Shown here: in pieces, positions 52,801 through 63,649 of the stretch
Position numbering within the stretch: position 1 is the first letter of the stretch
Layout of the letters: every line of letters begins with the position of its first letter
Source: Stichopus chloronotus
Taxonomy: Eukaryota > Echinodermata > Holothuroidea > Aspidochirotida > Stichopodidae
Reading direction: 5' to 3'
Assembly (NCBI GenBank): GCA_021234535.1
Contig: CM037843.1
Coordinates: 17,143,911 to 17,207,910, forward strand
Length of the DNA: 64,000 nt
The notes under the pieces: generated by a model
The model's database searches: none
Told to the model about the DNA's origin: nothing
What the model saw: the letters and a program-made list of their open reading frames with translations, nothing else
Position numbers and translations under genes: made by a program

Positions 52801-52894
52801 TTGGAAAGAGGTCGAACGTTACATGGCCTTAGCTGCATTTACGTTGGACTCTGCCGCCACCACCCTGATGGAAGTCGACATACTAGCCGCTTAA
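40072..52894 (+). CDS. Glutamate carboxypeptidase II / NAALADase-like M28B metallopeptidase, gene B (17 exons, 751 aa, intact)
   Basis: Exons: 40072-40313, 41621-41777, 42309-42440, 43144-43269, 43585-43768, 44845-44935, 45398-45487, 47193-47278, 48023-48142, 48542-48627, 49032-49163, 49317-49399, 50391-50481, 50650-50908, 51896-51977, 52252-52344, 52693-52894 (TAA). Total 2256 nt, in frame, 751 residues (human PSMA 750). Start MGSKRK chosen by alignment with gene A. Anchor ~13-31; protease-associated domain ~120-340 ([27 protein letters not shown]); catalytic ~345-590; C-terminal helices ~590-751. Predicted zinc ligands by homology: H378, D388 (bridging), E427, D455, H551; catalytic base E426. 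Calcium-site T/Y (GDPLTQGY) and glutamates (YEWVEE) are kept. R465 matches human R463, but human N519 is S518 and R534 is D533; R535 matches R536. Expected to be a type II membrane ectopeptidase with altered specificity; the substrate cannot be told from sequence. Confidence 0.95.
40470..40886. repeat. (ATC/CAT)n trinucleotide microsatellite in gene B intron 1
   Basis: About 400 bp of imperfect CAT/ATC/TCG trinucleotides, becoming a pure (ATC)n run at 40850-40885. His-, Ser-, Ile- and Met-rich ORFs in several frames are repeat artefacts. Confidence 0.96.
41349..41520 (+). mobile_element. tRNA-Ser-derived SINE-like repeat with a hammerhead-like motif
   Basis: 41350-41411 resembles a decayed tRNA of the Ser/Leu type. 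It has an A-box-like GCCGAATGGTGAAGGCGC and a perfect B-box region GGTTCGAATCCTGCCG, as in tRNA-Ser T arms, but the acceptor stem does not pair, so this is not a working tRNA. It runs directly into CTGATGA (41412-41418), a stem GTGCC-AAAAA-GGAC and GAAAC (41433-41437), then GGGTC. The 3' boundary is uncertain. It lies in gene B intron 1, about 100-270 bp before exon 2. tRNA-derived heads are standard for SINEs. Confidence 0.6.
44053..44309. mobile_element. 257-bp MITE, copy 3 of the three-copy family
   Basis: Same length and orientation as 6487-6743. Termini TTAAAGACAAAAACTCATCA and (reverse complement) TTAAAGGCCGTCACTCATCA. Internal blocks CCTCAGCCTGTCTTA, GTAATCAAAACAATGGATCC and CTTTCGAATTTGCTGTCAA are shared. 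It lies in intron 5 of gene B. Confidence 0.88.
45665..46375. repeat. Minisatellite that switches orientation twice, gene B intron 7
   Basis: A ~22-25 bp unit close to AAGTGGATATTTAAGGAAGT is repeated forward at 45665-45860. It then appears as its reverse complement (ACTTCCTTAAATATCCACTT type) at 45870-46270, and forward again at 46280-46375. Units are diverged but easily recognised (GTGGATATTTAAG, TTAAATATCCACTT). The two inverted junctions make the whole block able to form long hairpins. Confidence 0.85.
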
Positions 52895-54051
52895 AAGTAA
52901 CTTAATGTTCGCGAGGACTTTTTACAAGGCCCACGACATATATACTCAAAACCGACACTCTTGGGCTCTATGTACCATTAACCATCGACAAGTTTTTCTA
53001 AGATTCTGGTAGGATTTAATGGTTCCTCGATGTCTTCGTGGTTTGTGTTTGTTTCTTACTTTTGTTTTGGGCCTGTTTCTTAAGGGCATTTTATAGGGCA
53101 TTTGACCCTCCTTTGCTCTATAACTAATGTTATGTTAAACATTTGTATATATTTCTACCCTTTTTTTGTACAATTTTAGCATTAAGAAACAGACAGGGGA
53201 TATATCTGAAGTAACGAAGCATACTGCATAGCATTTACTAGTCTAAGAGTTGGCGAAGATACAGTATGGATTACAGGTACCAGACCACCACTAATCTCTC
53301 CATTGACACAAGTATGTGACCCTCCCCCCCCAAGTATTACAAGGTACGCCATATCGTGTAAAAACTAAAGGATCGGTTTATCATGGCAATTAAAAATTTC
53401 TATTTTGGTTTACTTTCAGATTTTGAGCTAGAAGGGGTGGAAGTTTAGAGTAGTGGTCCCGCTCACTTGATTAGCGCTCTACGAACGAAATATTCCGACA
53501 ATTTCGATTGTCTAAAACAATCTAAACCTCTTTCAATCGTCCCCATTTTCACATCAACTGTACTTACACTAGTGCTCTTCACCCTCCACGTAAAAGCAAA
53601 AATAGTGATGATGACTGTTAAACATGATACAAAGGCGATCGCCCTGGTTCATTTTAGGCACAGTTAACCCGAGATTTAACAGATCCGTCGGATAGACAGA
53701 ATCTAATGGTGGTAGCGAATTGGAAGGGACACTGCACCATTTTGACTGTACACAGGCTACTAGTACTTGGTGTGTTGGTCAATGGTTTGAATGTGATATT
53801 TGTAGAATTGAAATGACAATTGAATTACCCGATCTTGCAGATTATCTGAATATAAGACAAATCTACGGAAGACCAAAGGCGCCGAGAAGAAAAAAAAAAA
53901 TTGCTTTTGAGAGTTAAAGTTTCGTTTTTTAGCTTTGCTTTTTGCTTCTACGAACTACGAAGTGGAGTTTGTTCCGTTACTGTTTTATTTTTGGTTCGAA
54001 CGCCTGTGGTTCTTATGGAAGCATACGAAAGACATGCAATAGAAAAAGGAA

Positions 54052-54084
54052 AATGTCCATTTTACTTTTCGTAAAATGGACATT
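54052..54084. repeat. Perfect 14-bp inverted repeat with 5-nt loop
   Basis: AATGTCCATTTTAC, loop TTTTC, GTAAAATGGACATT. It lies in the convergent spacer, about 1.2 kb after gene B and 1.8 kb after the UBR7 stop. It could be the end of a small palindromic repeat; its function is unknown. Confidence 0.9.
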
Positions 54085-55307
54085 GTGACCACTTAACTCG
54101 CTGAAATGACAAAAAATCTGCAAATAGTCAATGTGACATCACTTGGCACCTATGATAAAATTTACCTTACAAAATTTGGGCAAAATGACATTTTGATCTA
54201 CGAGCTCGTCAAATTACAGAAAAGTCGCATTTTGAAAAGACAAACCTCTGCTCAAAATGACAAAATTCGGGAAGTCACAGAAGCAAAACTGAAATTGCAG
54301 GAACGGAAAACGGTCAGAGATGAGGGAAAAAAAGAATTCGCAGCTGCAAAGTCTCAGGACCAAAAAAAAAAAATAGGTTGGCCCTAATGGTCTTCTGTAC
54401 AAATCTGATGTCTTGCTTGAAATTAACTTGAAGATTTACATGATGTGTGTGATGAGTGGTACATATTTTAAAATCACATTGTTTGTAAGTTGACTTTATG
54501 ATCTTTGTGCGTATTTCTTGACGGGACCTTTCTGGTAGTTATTCCAATAATTTCTCAACGCAAGACATATTTGTTGGACCGCAGTTGTCAAACACCTTTC
54601 CAAGTCCGAACACAAAGACCGTGCAGACTGCAGGCAACCAGCATTTGGTTGTTTTTAATTTTTGGTAATCATGGACAACCAAACCACAGACATAAAATCA
54701 ATTTTTTGGGGGGGAGGGAGCTACTGTGTTGCCAGTGTTAATCATTTTGAGACTATTTCTCACTTTTGGAGTTTCTTTATTCTGTACAAATCTTACCATA
54801 TTCACACCTATTTTTCTTAAAAGATATTCATTAAAAGATATTCACACAAAAAACATGACTCAGCACATGAATAGAGTGTTCACTTTCTTTGATTGCGATT
54901 TTTATGATGAGCTAGAAAAAGAAACAATTACAATAGCAATGATGATAGAGCAATAACTGGCCAGTATGTCTAGCTGATGTAAGAAACAACTGGTTTCACT
55001 TTGATTCATGACTTCACCTTTTTCAGTATAGGTTTTACTTATTAGTTACTGGTTGTAACTTATCCTCACCTCAGGATCTTTCATTTCATATCAAAATAAC
55101 GCCTTGAGAGAAGACTTTCCATGCATTATGAAACACGACATATTCAGTAGAAATACCTGTCAGGGTAAGGCTTTGCAGTCTTGAGAAGGGCAAAGGATCT
55201 ATGATATCATGTGAGGACTGGTTGTCGTGAAGCCAATGTCACTGTAATATGGAGACATCTAGTTAACCAATCATAAACCCCCACGCTCAACTCTTACATC
55301 TCACATG

Positions 55308-55313
55308 TTTATT
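55308..55313 (-). promoter_or_regulatory. Possible UBR7 poly(A) signal
   Basis: AATAAA on the minus strand, about 585 nt beyond the UBR7 stop codon. The call rests on motif and position only. Confidence 0.35.
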
Positions 55314-55897
55314 TTTGCAAAACCATAAAAACATCTATTTAACTCTTTTAACTATCTGGAGTTTCTTTATGGGTTAGTTCTGACATGTTCACTGCAGAAA
55401 TGAAAACAGTCTTTCATTTTTCAGCGATCATGAAGACAGAACCAAATAACTCCATTCAGTCACATTCTTCCAAGCGTTCACATATTACAGGGGTCTTATC
55501 AATTACTTGTGGCAAATTTGATGAAACGACAATTATACCAACCTTCAAGGAGCAAACATGTCCTCCTCCATTTTAACAAATGGCCAAGAAGGCATTAATG
55601 TAGTATGATATAAAGTGTTATGACTCCAGTTTTAAGAAGAAAAAAACATACTCCATTTAAATCCAGTCTTTGAACATTAGCAACATCCTGCCTAGCAACC
55701 TCTTTGTATATTTCATACTTTCATGAGTTAATAGAACAACCTGATGCCAAAGCAAAAGAAAAAAAAATGTCTGAAGATGACTTCTCAAAAGTTTTGTTCT
55801 CATGGTTAAGAATATTTTGTAAAAAGCAAAACAGCAATGTTTCTGGCAAGGTATGAGGGGGCGGTGACATAAACGCAGTGCTGACGATATGTCGCTA

Positions 55898-58800
55898 CTA
55901 TCGACAAAAATACTGAACAGAGCTGGTCTTCTGCCTCTTCCTGGCCTGCATTTCACCAAAAAATTGATTGATATCTTCTGTTCTGACGACCTGAGAGAGA
56001 GAAAAAAAAATACGGCAGTGACTGACGATGAATGCGTTATCAGTGGAATTCTACGACAACTCATTTCAGTCTTTGATGCTTCTGATGAGAAATCAAAAGA
56101 AGAAATGTTAAGTTCCTTTTTTCTGAAGGACTCATTCAGCAAACGGGCACAGAGCCCAATGAAATGCGCGCAAAATGAAGACTCTTATCTTTTTCTTCTC
56201 AACCGTAACCTCAGGCTGACAGTTTCATTGCGACACTGGTGTAAATAGATTGTCACCAGCCAATCCTGAAGTAAGGTTAAATGGTCACATGGCATTCATT
56301 GAGTCTCTTGATGGTATCTCAGGTAGAGTACACTGGCAGATCCGAAGGGGACGGGGGGAGCTATGGGGGAGCCAATGGGGGCCGTGACCCCAGCCAAAGG
56401 TGTGCCCAAAAAAATTGTCATTGAAAATTTCATCATGAATTACACATATGAAAACCAAATTTTCTAGGATAACTTCACAATTTTACACTCTTCTTGCACC
56501 AAATCACATCTGAGTGCATTCACTTATAAAGGAGGGGACACCCCCTCCCCTAGGACCCCTCCCCTATATCACTGCACCGCCAGTTTGGTGCTTCCGAAAC
56601 CAGGAACTTGGGTATGCCAGTGATTGGGTAGCTGAGTATGTTCTACTATGACACTGCAGGAGTTATCCAGCCCTTCAGCTTGATTCAGCAAAAGTAAGAA
56701 TCCAAAAAGTTTAGTTAGCACAAGATGAGAACGATACTCACCTTGCCATTTGCTGCAAAAGACTGCAAGAAATCTCTCAGTTCTGACTTCATGTCATTGT
56801 AACCTGTTTAGAAGAAGGGCAAAACATCGTTTGACAATGCTAGCAAATATAGCGTATCACAAGCTTCTGCCAAAGTAGGACATTTTGCATAAAACAGCAT
56901 GCAGAGGTGTAAAGTAGATATTACATAATATAGCAGAAGTGCATTGAGTAAAATAACAGCACAGCACTGAACAGTACCAGCAGACATCACATTACACAAC
57001 ACTCTGCAGTAGAAGTAGATACTACATAACATAGCAGACTGCAGTACTAGTAGATATCAAAGAACAATAGTCTACCTACTACAAAAACACAAATGTTTAC
57101 AGTACTAGTAGACATTACATGACACAAGTTTCTGCACTTGGAGCAGATTTGCTGTCACATGACACAACAGACTGCAATACCAGCAGTTATGTAAAATAGT
57201 AGTCTACAGTACAATAACAACACAAAAGTTTGCACTGCTAGTAGACTACAGAACAATATTCAGTGGCAGATATTACATAGAATGGCAGACTAAAACACCA
57301 GTAAACATTGCATAACATCACAGTCTGAAGTAATTGCAGATACAGCATATCACAGTGGTGTACAGTACTAGTATCACATTCTTCAGAGAGATGTTCTAGT
57401 ACAGAGATTCTCAACCTGGGGTCCGCAGACCCCCAGGGGGTCTGTCCGTTAAGCTTGTTTGGGGGTCCACAAAGGGCAAGGGGTCCATGGAGGCATATGG
57501 AAAAATAGGGGCTCCGTAGAAAAAATAGGGCTTTGCAAAAGCTAAAGTGCTTTGAAAAATTCAGACGAAAAATCGTAGACATAATTATAAACTATAAATC
57601 ATACCGCAAACCCCTACTCCAAAAATAGTAAATTAGTAATCGTTCTCGTAGCTTGTCTAATTTTTCCTAAGCAGCAAAGTCGAAGCAGCAAAGTCTCCTT
57701 TGATTCACCGCTGTAGCAATTTGTTACAATAGAGCAGACTTGAACAAGTTGCACTACTACTGTCAACGAATTGGGTCAGAGTGGCTCTACGTTTTCTTTT
57801 CAGTTTCAGCACCGACAAAGACAAAAGTAAAGTAAAACCTATGTTTACACATTTTTCATTAATTCTGTTTTGTTTCGTGCGGTGCTTCTTTTTATTTCTG
57901 TGCCAGAAAAGGACACATCTGTTTTGTTTTGTTTTTTGCACCAAATGATAACTAGATGGTACTAGATTTTACACCTACAGGTGTAAAACCAGGTATGGCA
58001 CACACCTTGATGAGATTATGTTTGCAAAAGTAGGCATACAGTAGCAATGATGTTCTGCAACAATATCTCTTTTTAATTCAATTTCAATTTAAATTTCTTA
58101 TAATTTGAGTAAGACCATCCGTTTCCCATAATGCGTAAGTTGTAGCTCAATCAAAAGATTTTCTTTGCCCCGACAGGGGTCCGTCAAAATATATGAAACA
58201 TCCTAAGGGGTCTGGGATAAAAACAGGTTGAAAACCTAGGTTCGAGTAGATACGCTTCACCTCACGACTGCTACAGAGCAGGACTGCCTACAGAGCTTGC
58301 ACTGTGGCAGTGCTAGTAAATAAAACATCACACATGAGATATCACAACACAGAAATGTGCAAAACTGAAAATTACACAGTCATAGATACACAAATAACAC
58401 ATTCATAGCTACTACTCCATATATCAGGTATTATGTGACATGCTGAGTTAAAATCTGCATATGTTAATTTGTGCTTAACATGGTTAATGGGATATTCAAA
58501 CTGTCCTATTCATACTGTCGGCTAGTACGGTCACATTCAGCGAAATCCGTCACGAGTGTAGTTGGTGTAACTAAAAACTGTGGATAAATCAACTCTGGCA
58601 ACAGAAGGGAAAAACAAATGTCAGACTTAAATTGTTCACACCTGGTTAATACATTAGAAGAAGATAACTTGACTGGCTTTAACTTGATGGAATAGTGTAA
58701 ATGTCTACAGATTGTAATACAACAACCAGCCCACCTTGTATGACTTCAACCTGCTGTGTACGATCCAGATGGGAGAGGGCTTGCATCCCCTTTTCGTACT

Positions 58801-61800
58801 GTGACATCCCCGAGTTATTCCGTTTACCTCTCTCTTCATACGCTAACACGGTGTCCTCTTCCCTCACCAGAAATGAAACGTTCAGTCTGTCGTACATTTC
58901 CTGCATGGAAACAGAGTAAATAAAACATAGCATATAATACAAAAGATTCTTTAAGTGAAATATTGTAAAACATCAACATATCTTTAATGATCATGTTAAC
59001 ACACTGGTGAATGAGTCACATTCTGTACCCCATTGAAATGAGGTGGAAGCACTCATTTTGATGGCTATGTTTAAACATTAAAAACTTAAAGAGGCTGTAC
59101 TAACAAAGCAGACATTTTGTGGTACAGGTCCCACATGACACAAATGGGGAATCAGGGTAGATGGCATAGGGCACAATGCAGGTTCTATTTGAAGATGAAC
59201 AGGAAAGAAGGGGGTAGTGGTAACTAAATTACATCGGATCCACTTAATGGTAGTGGTTCTGAAGCTTTACCATCTCAATGGGATCTTACCACTGTGTGAC
59301 AGTTGAAAAAAAAAAAAAAAACATCTTTGTAGGTACATTAATTTGAGCTCTGCACAAACAAGTTAATATCTTCAAATGTCTTTTTGAATTAGGTATCCCA
59401 TATTTAAAAGCGGATCACTTTCTTTAATGCAACCTTAGGCCAACATTTAAATGGAATGAGGATTTTCTATTCACCACAAGTTACTACTACATTTTCACTA
59501 TCAGAGATATTGTGTGCATGTATTACATATGCACATTTGATATATTTTCTTTATTCAATACTGTATTTATCTATACTTTATTTAATAGATATTAAATGCC
59601 AACTACATTCCAATTTTTTTTTTGGTATCACCACAGACAATACTGAATCTGTATCACAGAAAAGATCTACAACTCCTTTTACCTTACATGACTGGCAGGT
59701 ACACAATTTACACCTCCAATTATTTTGCCAAAAGATTGCACCATTTGTCCTCTTAACAGTTCTGTTCTTTAGTTGCTCCAGATGACAAGATGAAGATGCA
59801 CAAGGTTTATCCTCTTCACCCTTGGAACTTTCTGAATCTTGTTCGGAGTTATTCTTCTCCTCACTGTTTTGTTTTATTTCCTTCAAATCTGCATTGCCAG
59901 AAGAATTCATCTACGATGAGAGGAGGAAACAGTTGAGGAGGAAACAGGAGGAAACAATGAGAGGAGGGAACAGGAGGAAACAAGTCCTTGCATGATGACA
60001 CATCCAAGAAGGTGAAATGCATCATTAGTTCATACGAGGAACTTGCAATGATGACAGTGACAGGAAGATCACTGTTTGGCCTGTTAAATTTGAGGAAAGT
60101 TTTTGTTCTCTGTCCAGCTTTCATCCACATTAATGCCTATGTCAGGAATATCAAACATGTTTGACACTCTCTGCGATGTCGAGAATGCCTTTGTGACAGC
60201 TGGGTCAAAGTGTGACAGTTTGTAACTTTAGATCACAGGATTCTAATCCTATTTATCTGAATGACTGGTGGAGAAGCACAGTGAAAGGAAGCGAACTTGA
60301 GGCAAGCAAACAAACAATACAGCTCTCATGTGGACTCAGTTGTCAATTAACCAATGATGCCTATGCTGAAGTGAGTGCCGAAAAGCAGAGTAACCCTTCA
60401 TGAATGGGATCCAAGGGGATCAAGGAGTACTTACCAATCACCTTTCCAAAATCCCCAACCCCTACCTGAGCCTTTAATGTTCTGAAGCTTTGTGCATGTC
60501 AGTTGAGTATTTCGAGCTCACAAACACAATGATCAGTTCACACCTTAATTCACAGAGTCAAAAGCATACTGTCCAAACATAGTCACAGCATAAAAACATG
60601 TTGTGACAACAACCAAAAGCTGAATGCACTAAAAATGGAAGCAGAATCTGATGATTGAAAAGGGATTGACTTTCATGAGCTAAGGATATTAATCCATGCT
60701 TCAGTCCTTCCATTTGAAAAATGTAAATGCACGCTGGAGATGATAACCATAGAATGGACTAACATCCAAACAAATTACACGACATAAAGTTAACAAAGAC
60801 AATCAGTGTTTCCATGGTTATCGAAACAATTGTTTTTTGTGGTAAGAAACCAGCAAATTTAGTTCAACCACTCACATCAGGCAAAGGCGGCGCTTTCTCG
60901 GACGAAGATGATGCCTTGCTCTCTTTAGGAATGGAATCAGCTGACTTGGATTGCTCCTCCTTAGAAACTTCCTCCTCTTTAACAGACTGAGGACCAGAAA
61001 CAGCAACCTCTTCCTTCATAGTACAAAAAAAAAACAAAAAAAAATAAAAAAGAATCATGAAACAGAGTATTTGAAGAAGGTAGTGAGTTTAATATTGAAC
61101 CAAACAGTGTGACTACCACAAAAAAGCATGCATGAGCAGAGGTGCTCTTGGTTGCCCCCAGGGCCATAAATATCCCCATCATCTTCAGATTTACCACAAA
61201 ATACTTAACAGGCAGAGAAAGTATTCTGATGTCAGGCAACAAAGAATAGTGGCAGTAGTCGCCATCACAGAAATTTAATAAATTGAGTAACAAATCTAAT
61301 AATTTTACTGAACTATGAGAGTTAATAAAAAATAAAAGATGCAATGGCAAACTCTGTTTGATCGTGAGAAGGGTGGAGGAGGTAGCTGTCATTAATCAGA
61401 GTGCGGCATGTACTGAAGTAGTGCAGGTGGGTAAGTAGGTAGTGAGTTTATTAGGAAGCTATCAATTTGTACGTCCAGTAGTAGACTGCTGCGATTATTA
61501 CGTCACTTTGAGCCTATGTGTCACATTGTCTCCCTTGTCCACTTGCCAAATCAAGGATTCCAAAAAACCACGGTTTACACCTTCTCCATTTGTGTAGTGG
61601 ATGGGGGAGACGACGTGATTCACGTGCATACCACACAGGCTCAAAAATGATGTAATAATTGTACTCTATCGTAGCAGTCGACTACATGGACGAACAAATC
61701 GAAAGCTCCCTACAGAACTGGAGAGCGTGACTATCACAACTATCACAAAAGAAGGTATAAACAGAAGGATTCTTCTCTGCCCTCTTTGCAAAAGCTTCTA

Positions 61801-63649
61801 TACAGGGAAATGACTTAAATGCAAAAGTGTTGAATCAAGTTTCAATTTCACCATCACAAAATTCCTCAGTTTGATCCTGTGTCCCTGCAAATGACACGTG
61901 CCTACACAAATGATTGTACCACGAATATCACCACCAAACTAACTTGATTTCGACGAGAAAGTGTTTTGACATAAGGCATGCGGGAAAAATGGAAGTGGTC
62001 ATCACAGAAATTTATGGAGTATCAAATCTATTAATTTCACTGAACGAACAGTTGTGATTAAAAGTAGATGTAATGACAATTATAATTGACCACATGATTG
62101 GTAAAGGAGGTGGATTTATATAAAATATAGAGAATGACAGAATCAACCCCAACAATAATATTAAAATACCTTTATAACTGACTGAACATTGTCAGCTGGT
62201 ACGGAGTCAACGTCGACTTCGAGACTGGAATTGCTCTCATTTTTTATTTCGGTTAAGTCTGAAAAATTCAAAATGTAAATACTCTGGGAAAAATGTTTTC
62301 GCAAAGTTTCCAAAATTTGAGAGAAACAAGCAATGATTACAACTTAATGCTCAAGTGATTGATTCTGACCCAAAGGTAAGTTAGACATACAGCCATCGTG
62401 TAAGTCACAATGGAGAGTTACGGAAGAATTAGTGTGCAAAGAAAACGACTTTTTCTCGTGATTAGTCACCAAACTCAAGATCTTGCTTCAAGAGAATTTG
62501 ACAACAGCGATTGCAGAGCTAAAACAACGTGACACCAAATGGAATTGCTTCTCCAAAATGTAAACAGCAATATAAACTCTTATATTTCAAGCATCTCATC
62601 ACATGCATTGTCACAAGTAATATGAAGGTTGAAATTGTGTACCAGTGCACATACAGTACTGTATGCTATGGTTGATGCCTGACTCTGGCATCTTGGATAC
62701 CGGCTACCATGGTGATATGCACTGGTCAAGGCAGATACTGCAGTTTGTGGTAGAAGCAACCGCCACAGTGTACTTTTCTGGTTGGGATAATACTCACCAA
62801 TTGAATGCAAAGTATAGGCCCACAAGAAATCGTTTGCTGAAATACATGTTTGGCAAACCATCTCTTGGTACTCATAATCTGAAGGGAGGTCCTTGATACC
62901 AAGATGCTGTGATCATAAAAGAGAGGAACTGCAAAATTTTAAGATGCAAAACAGTCTGCTTCTTTATCAGTTCATAGAGACTAACAAGAAATAACGTTTT
63001 AGCCTTTTTGTATCTGATAATGTAATTATGTAATGTAATAACAGTAACAACAATGTAATGTAATAACAGTAACAATGACTCTTTTTGTCATAATATATCA
63101 TTTTTGAAATGTTCATATTGCTTCTTTTATTTACAAAGTTGTGGCAACTGAAAGTGAAATTCTGTGACTACATTACATTTCAAATGATAAATAAAGTATG
63201 ATGCTAAATTAAAAAATATTTATTAGAAAATCAGTAAATTTAATGCATCATTGACTTAGAACACTTGTAAGTAAATTAGATCATAAGTAAATTAATTCAT
63301 CAGTAACTTACAACTCAAGTACTTTACATTAGACCATTAAACTAAATGGAGCATATTAAAGTACATAAGGGACATAAACTTAAAAGAGGGTTACAGCAAC
63401 AACAACAGGAAAGTGTGAAAGGTTGTCACATTTTTTTAACACTTCCCATTGCAATTTTGCAACTGTAAAATGGAACAATGTGATAACACTTGATAAAGTG
63501 TCACTGTGATTACGACAGACAATGCCTGTCACAAAAGACAAACCAGAGATACATAGACTAGTGCAAAATTTACAGGACTCTTTCACCGTACTTACTCTTC
63601 CGTGGAACCAATCCTCACAAATAACGCACTGAATCATTTCGTCCTCCAC
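55898..63649 (-). CDS. UBR7: UBR7 (PHD/UBR-box putative E3 ubiquitin ligase), C-terminal 8 exons, partial
   Basis: Minus-strand exons 5' to 3': 63649-63596, 62906-62798, 62258-62170, 61013-60876, 59910-59683, 58900-58735, 56803-56742, 55990-55898 (stop TAG 55900-55898). Total 939 nt, 312 residues, phases consistent, all with GT-AG borders. The first exon in view gives EDEMIQCVICEDWFHGR and the next HLGIKDLP...MVCQTC, which is the PHD finger of UBR7 with its Cys/His ligands. Then come two acidic Ser/Glu/Lys-rich linker exons. NNWRCKLCTCQSC, EEDTVLAYEERGK, RTQQVEVIQGYNDMKSELRDFL, VVRTEDINQFFGEMQARKRQ and the final QYFCR match the conserved C-terminal block of vertebrate UBR7, which ends in QYYCS. 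The UBR box lies beyond the right edge. UBR7 is a nuclear histone-associated protein with reported H2B ubiquitin ligase activity. It converges on gene B. Confidence 0.95.
56332..56583. mobile_element. Degenerate MITE with ACTGGC-type ends
   Basis: The left end ACTGGCAGATCCG and the reverse complement of the right end ACTGGCGGTGCAG are imperfect inverted repeats. The interior has GGGG/CCCC-rich blocks like those of the hAT-type elements in this window. No target duplication could be recognised. It lies in the intron before the last UBR7 exon. Confidence 0.5.
56890..58450. repeat. Decayed minisatellite (GCAGTACTAGTAGATATTACATRACA-like units), split by a hAT element
   Basis: Loose units of about 30-50 bp with the parts CAGTACTAGTAGA, ATTACATRACA and AGCAGACTGCA recur from 56890 to 57393, and weaker ones from 58250 to 58450. 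The hAT element at 57402-58240 interrupts the array. It lies in UBR7 intron 56804-58734. Confidence 0.7.
57402..58240. mobile_element. hAT-type DNA transposon (non-autonomous), 839 bp, with 7/8 matching target duplication
   Basis: Begins CAGAGATTCTCAACCTGGGG and ends in the related inverted sequence (reverse complement CCTAGGTTTTCAACCTG...AGACCCC). TTCTCAACCT near the end is a classic hAT (Charlie/Tip100 type) terminus. Flanks TTCTAGTA (57394-57401) and TTCGAGTA (58241-58248) match at 7 of 8 positions, as expected for an aged 8-bp hAT duplication. No transposase ORF is visible. Confidence 0.85.
61454..61710. mobile_element. Foldback MITE with ~75-bp inverted arms
   Basis: The left arm (GGAAGCTATCAATTTGTACG, AGACTGCTGCGA, TTATTACGTCA, TTTGAGCCTATGTG) is mirrored by the right arm. 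The reverse complement of that arm reads GGGAGCTTTCGATTTGTTCG, CGACTGCTACGA, TTATTACATCA, TTTGAGCCTGTGTG. The centre is about 110 bp. It lies in the UBR7 intron 61014-62169. Confidence 0.8.

Larger units (their letters stand above)
52895..55897. other. Convergent spacer between gene B and UBR7
   Basis: 3.0 kb between two 3' ends. It holds a perfect 14-bp hairpin (54052-54084), two short ORFs of unknown meaning (53720-53917; 54106-54387, Lys/Gln/Glu-rich and possibly coiled coil) and T-rich and A-rich tracts. No splice-supported gene is visible. Confidence 0.55.

Noticed and set aside
55657..56248. ORFs of 161 (-) and 119 (+) residues at the UBR7 3' end
   Set aside because: Shadows of the last UBR7 exon (55990-55898). 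Only the third minus-strand frame gives the conserved UBR7 C-terminus ending QYFCR.
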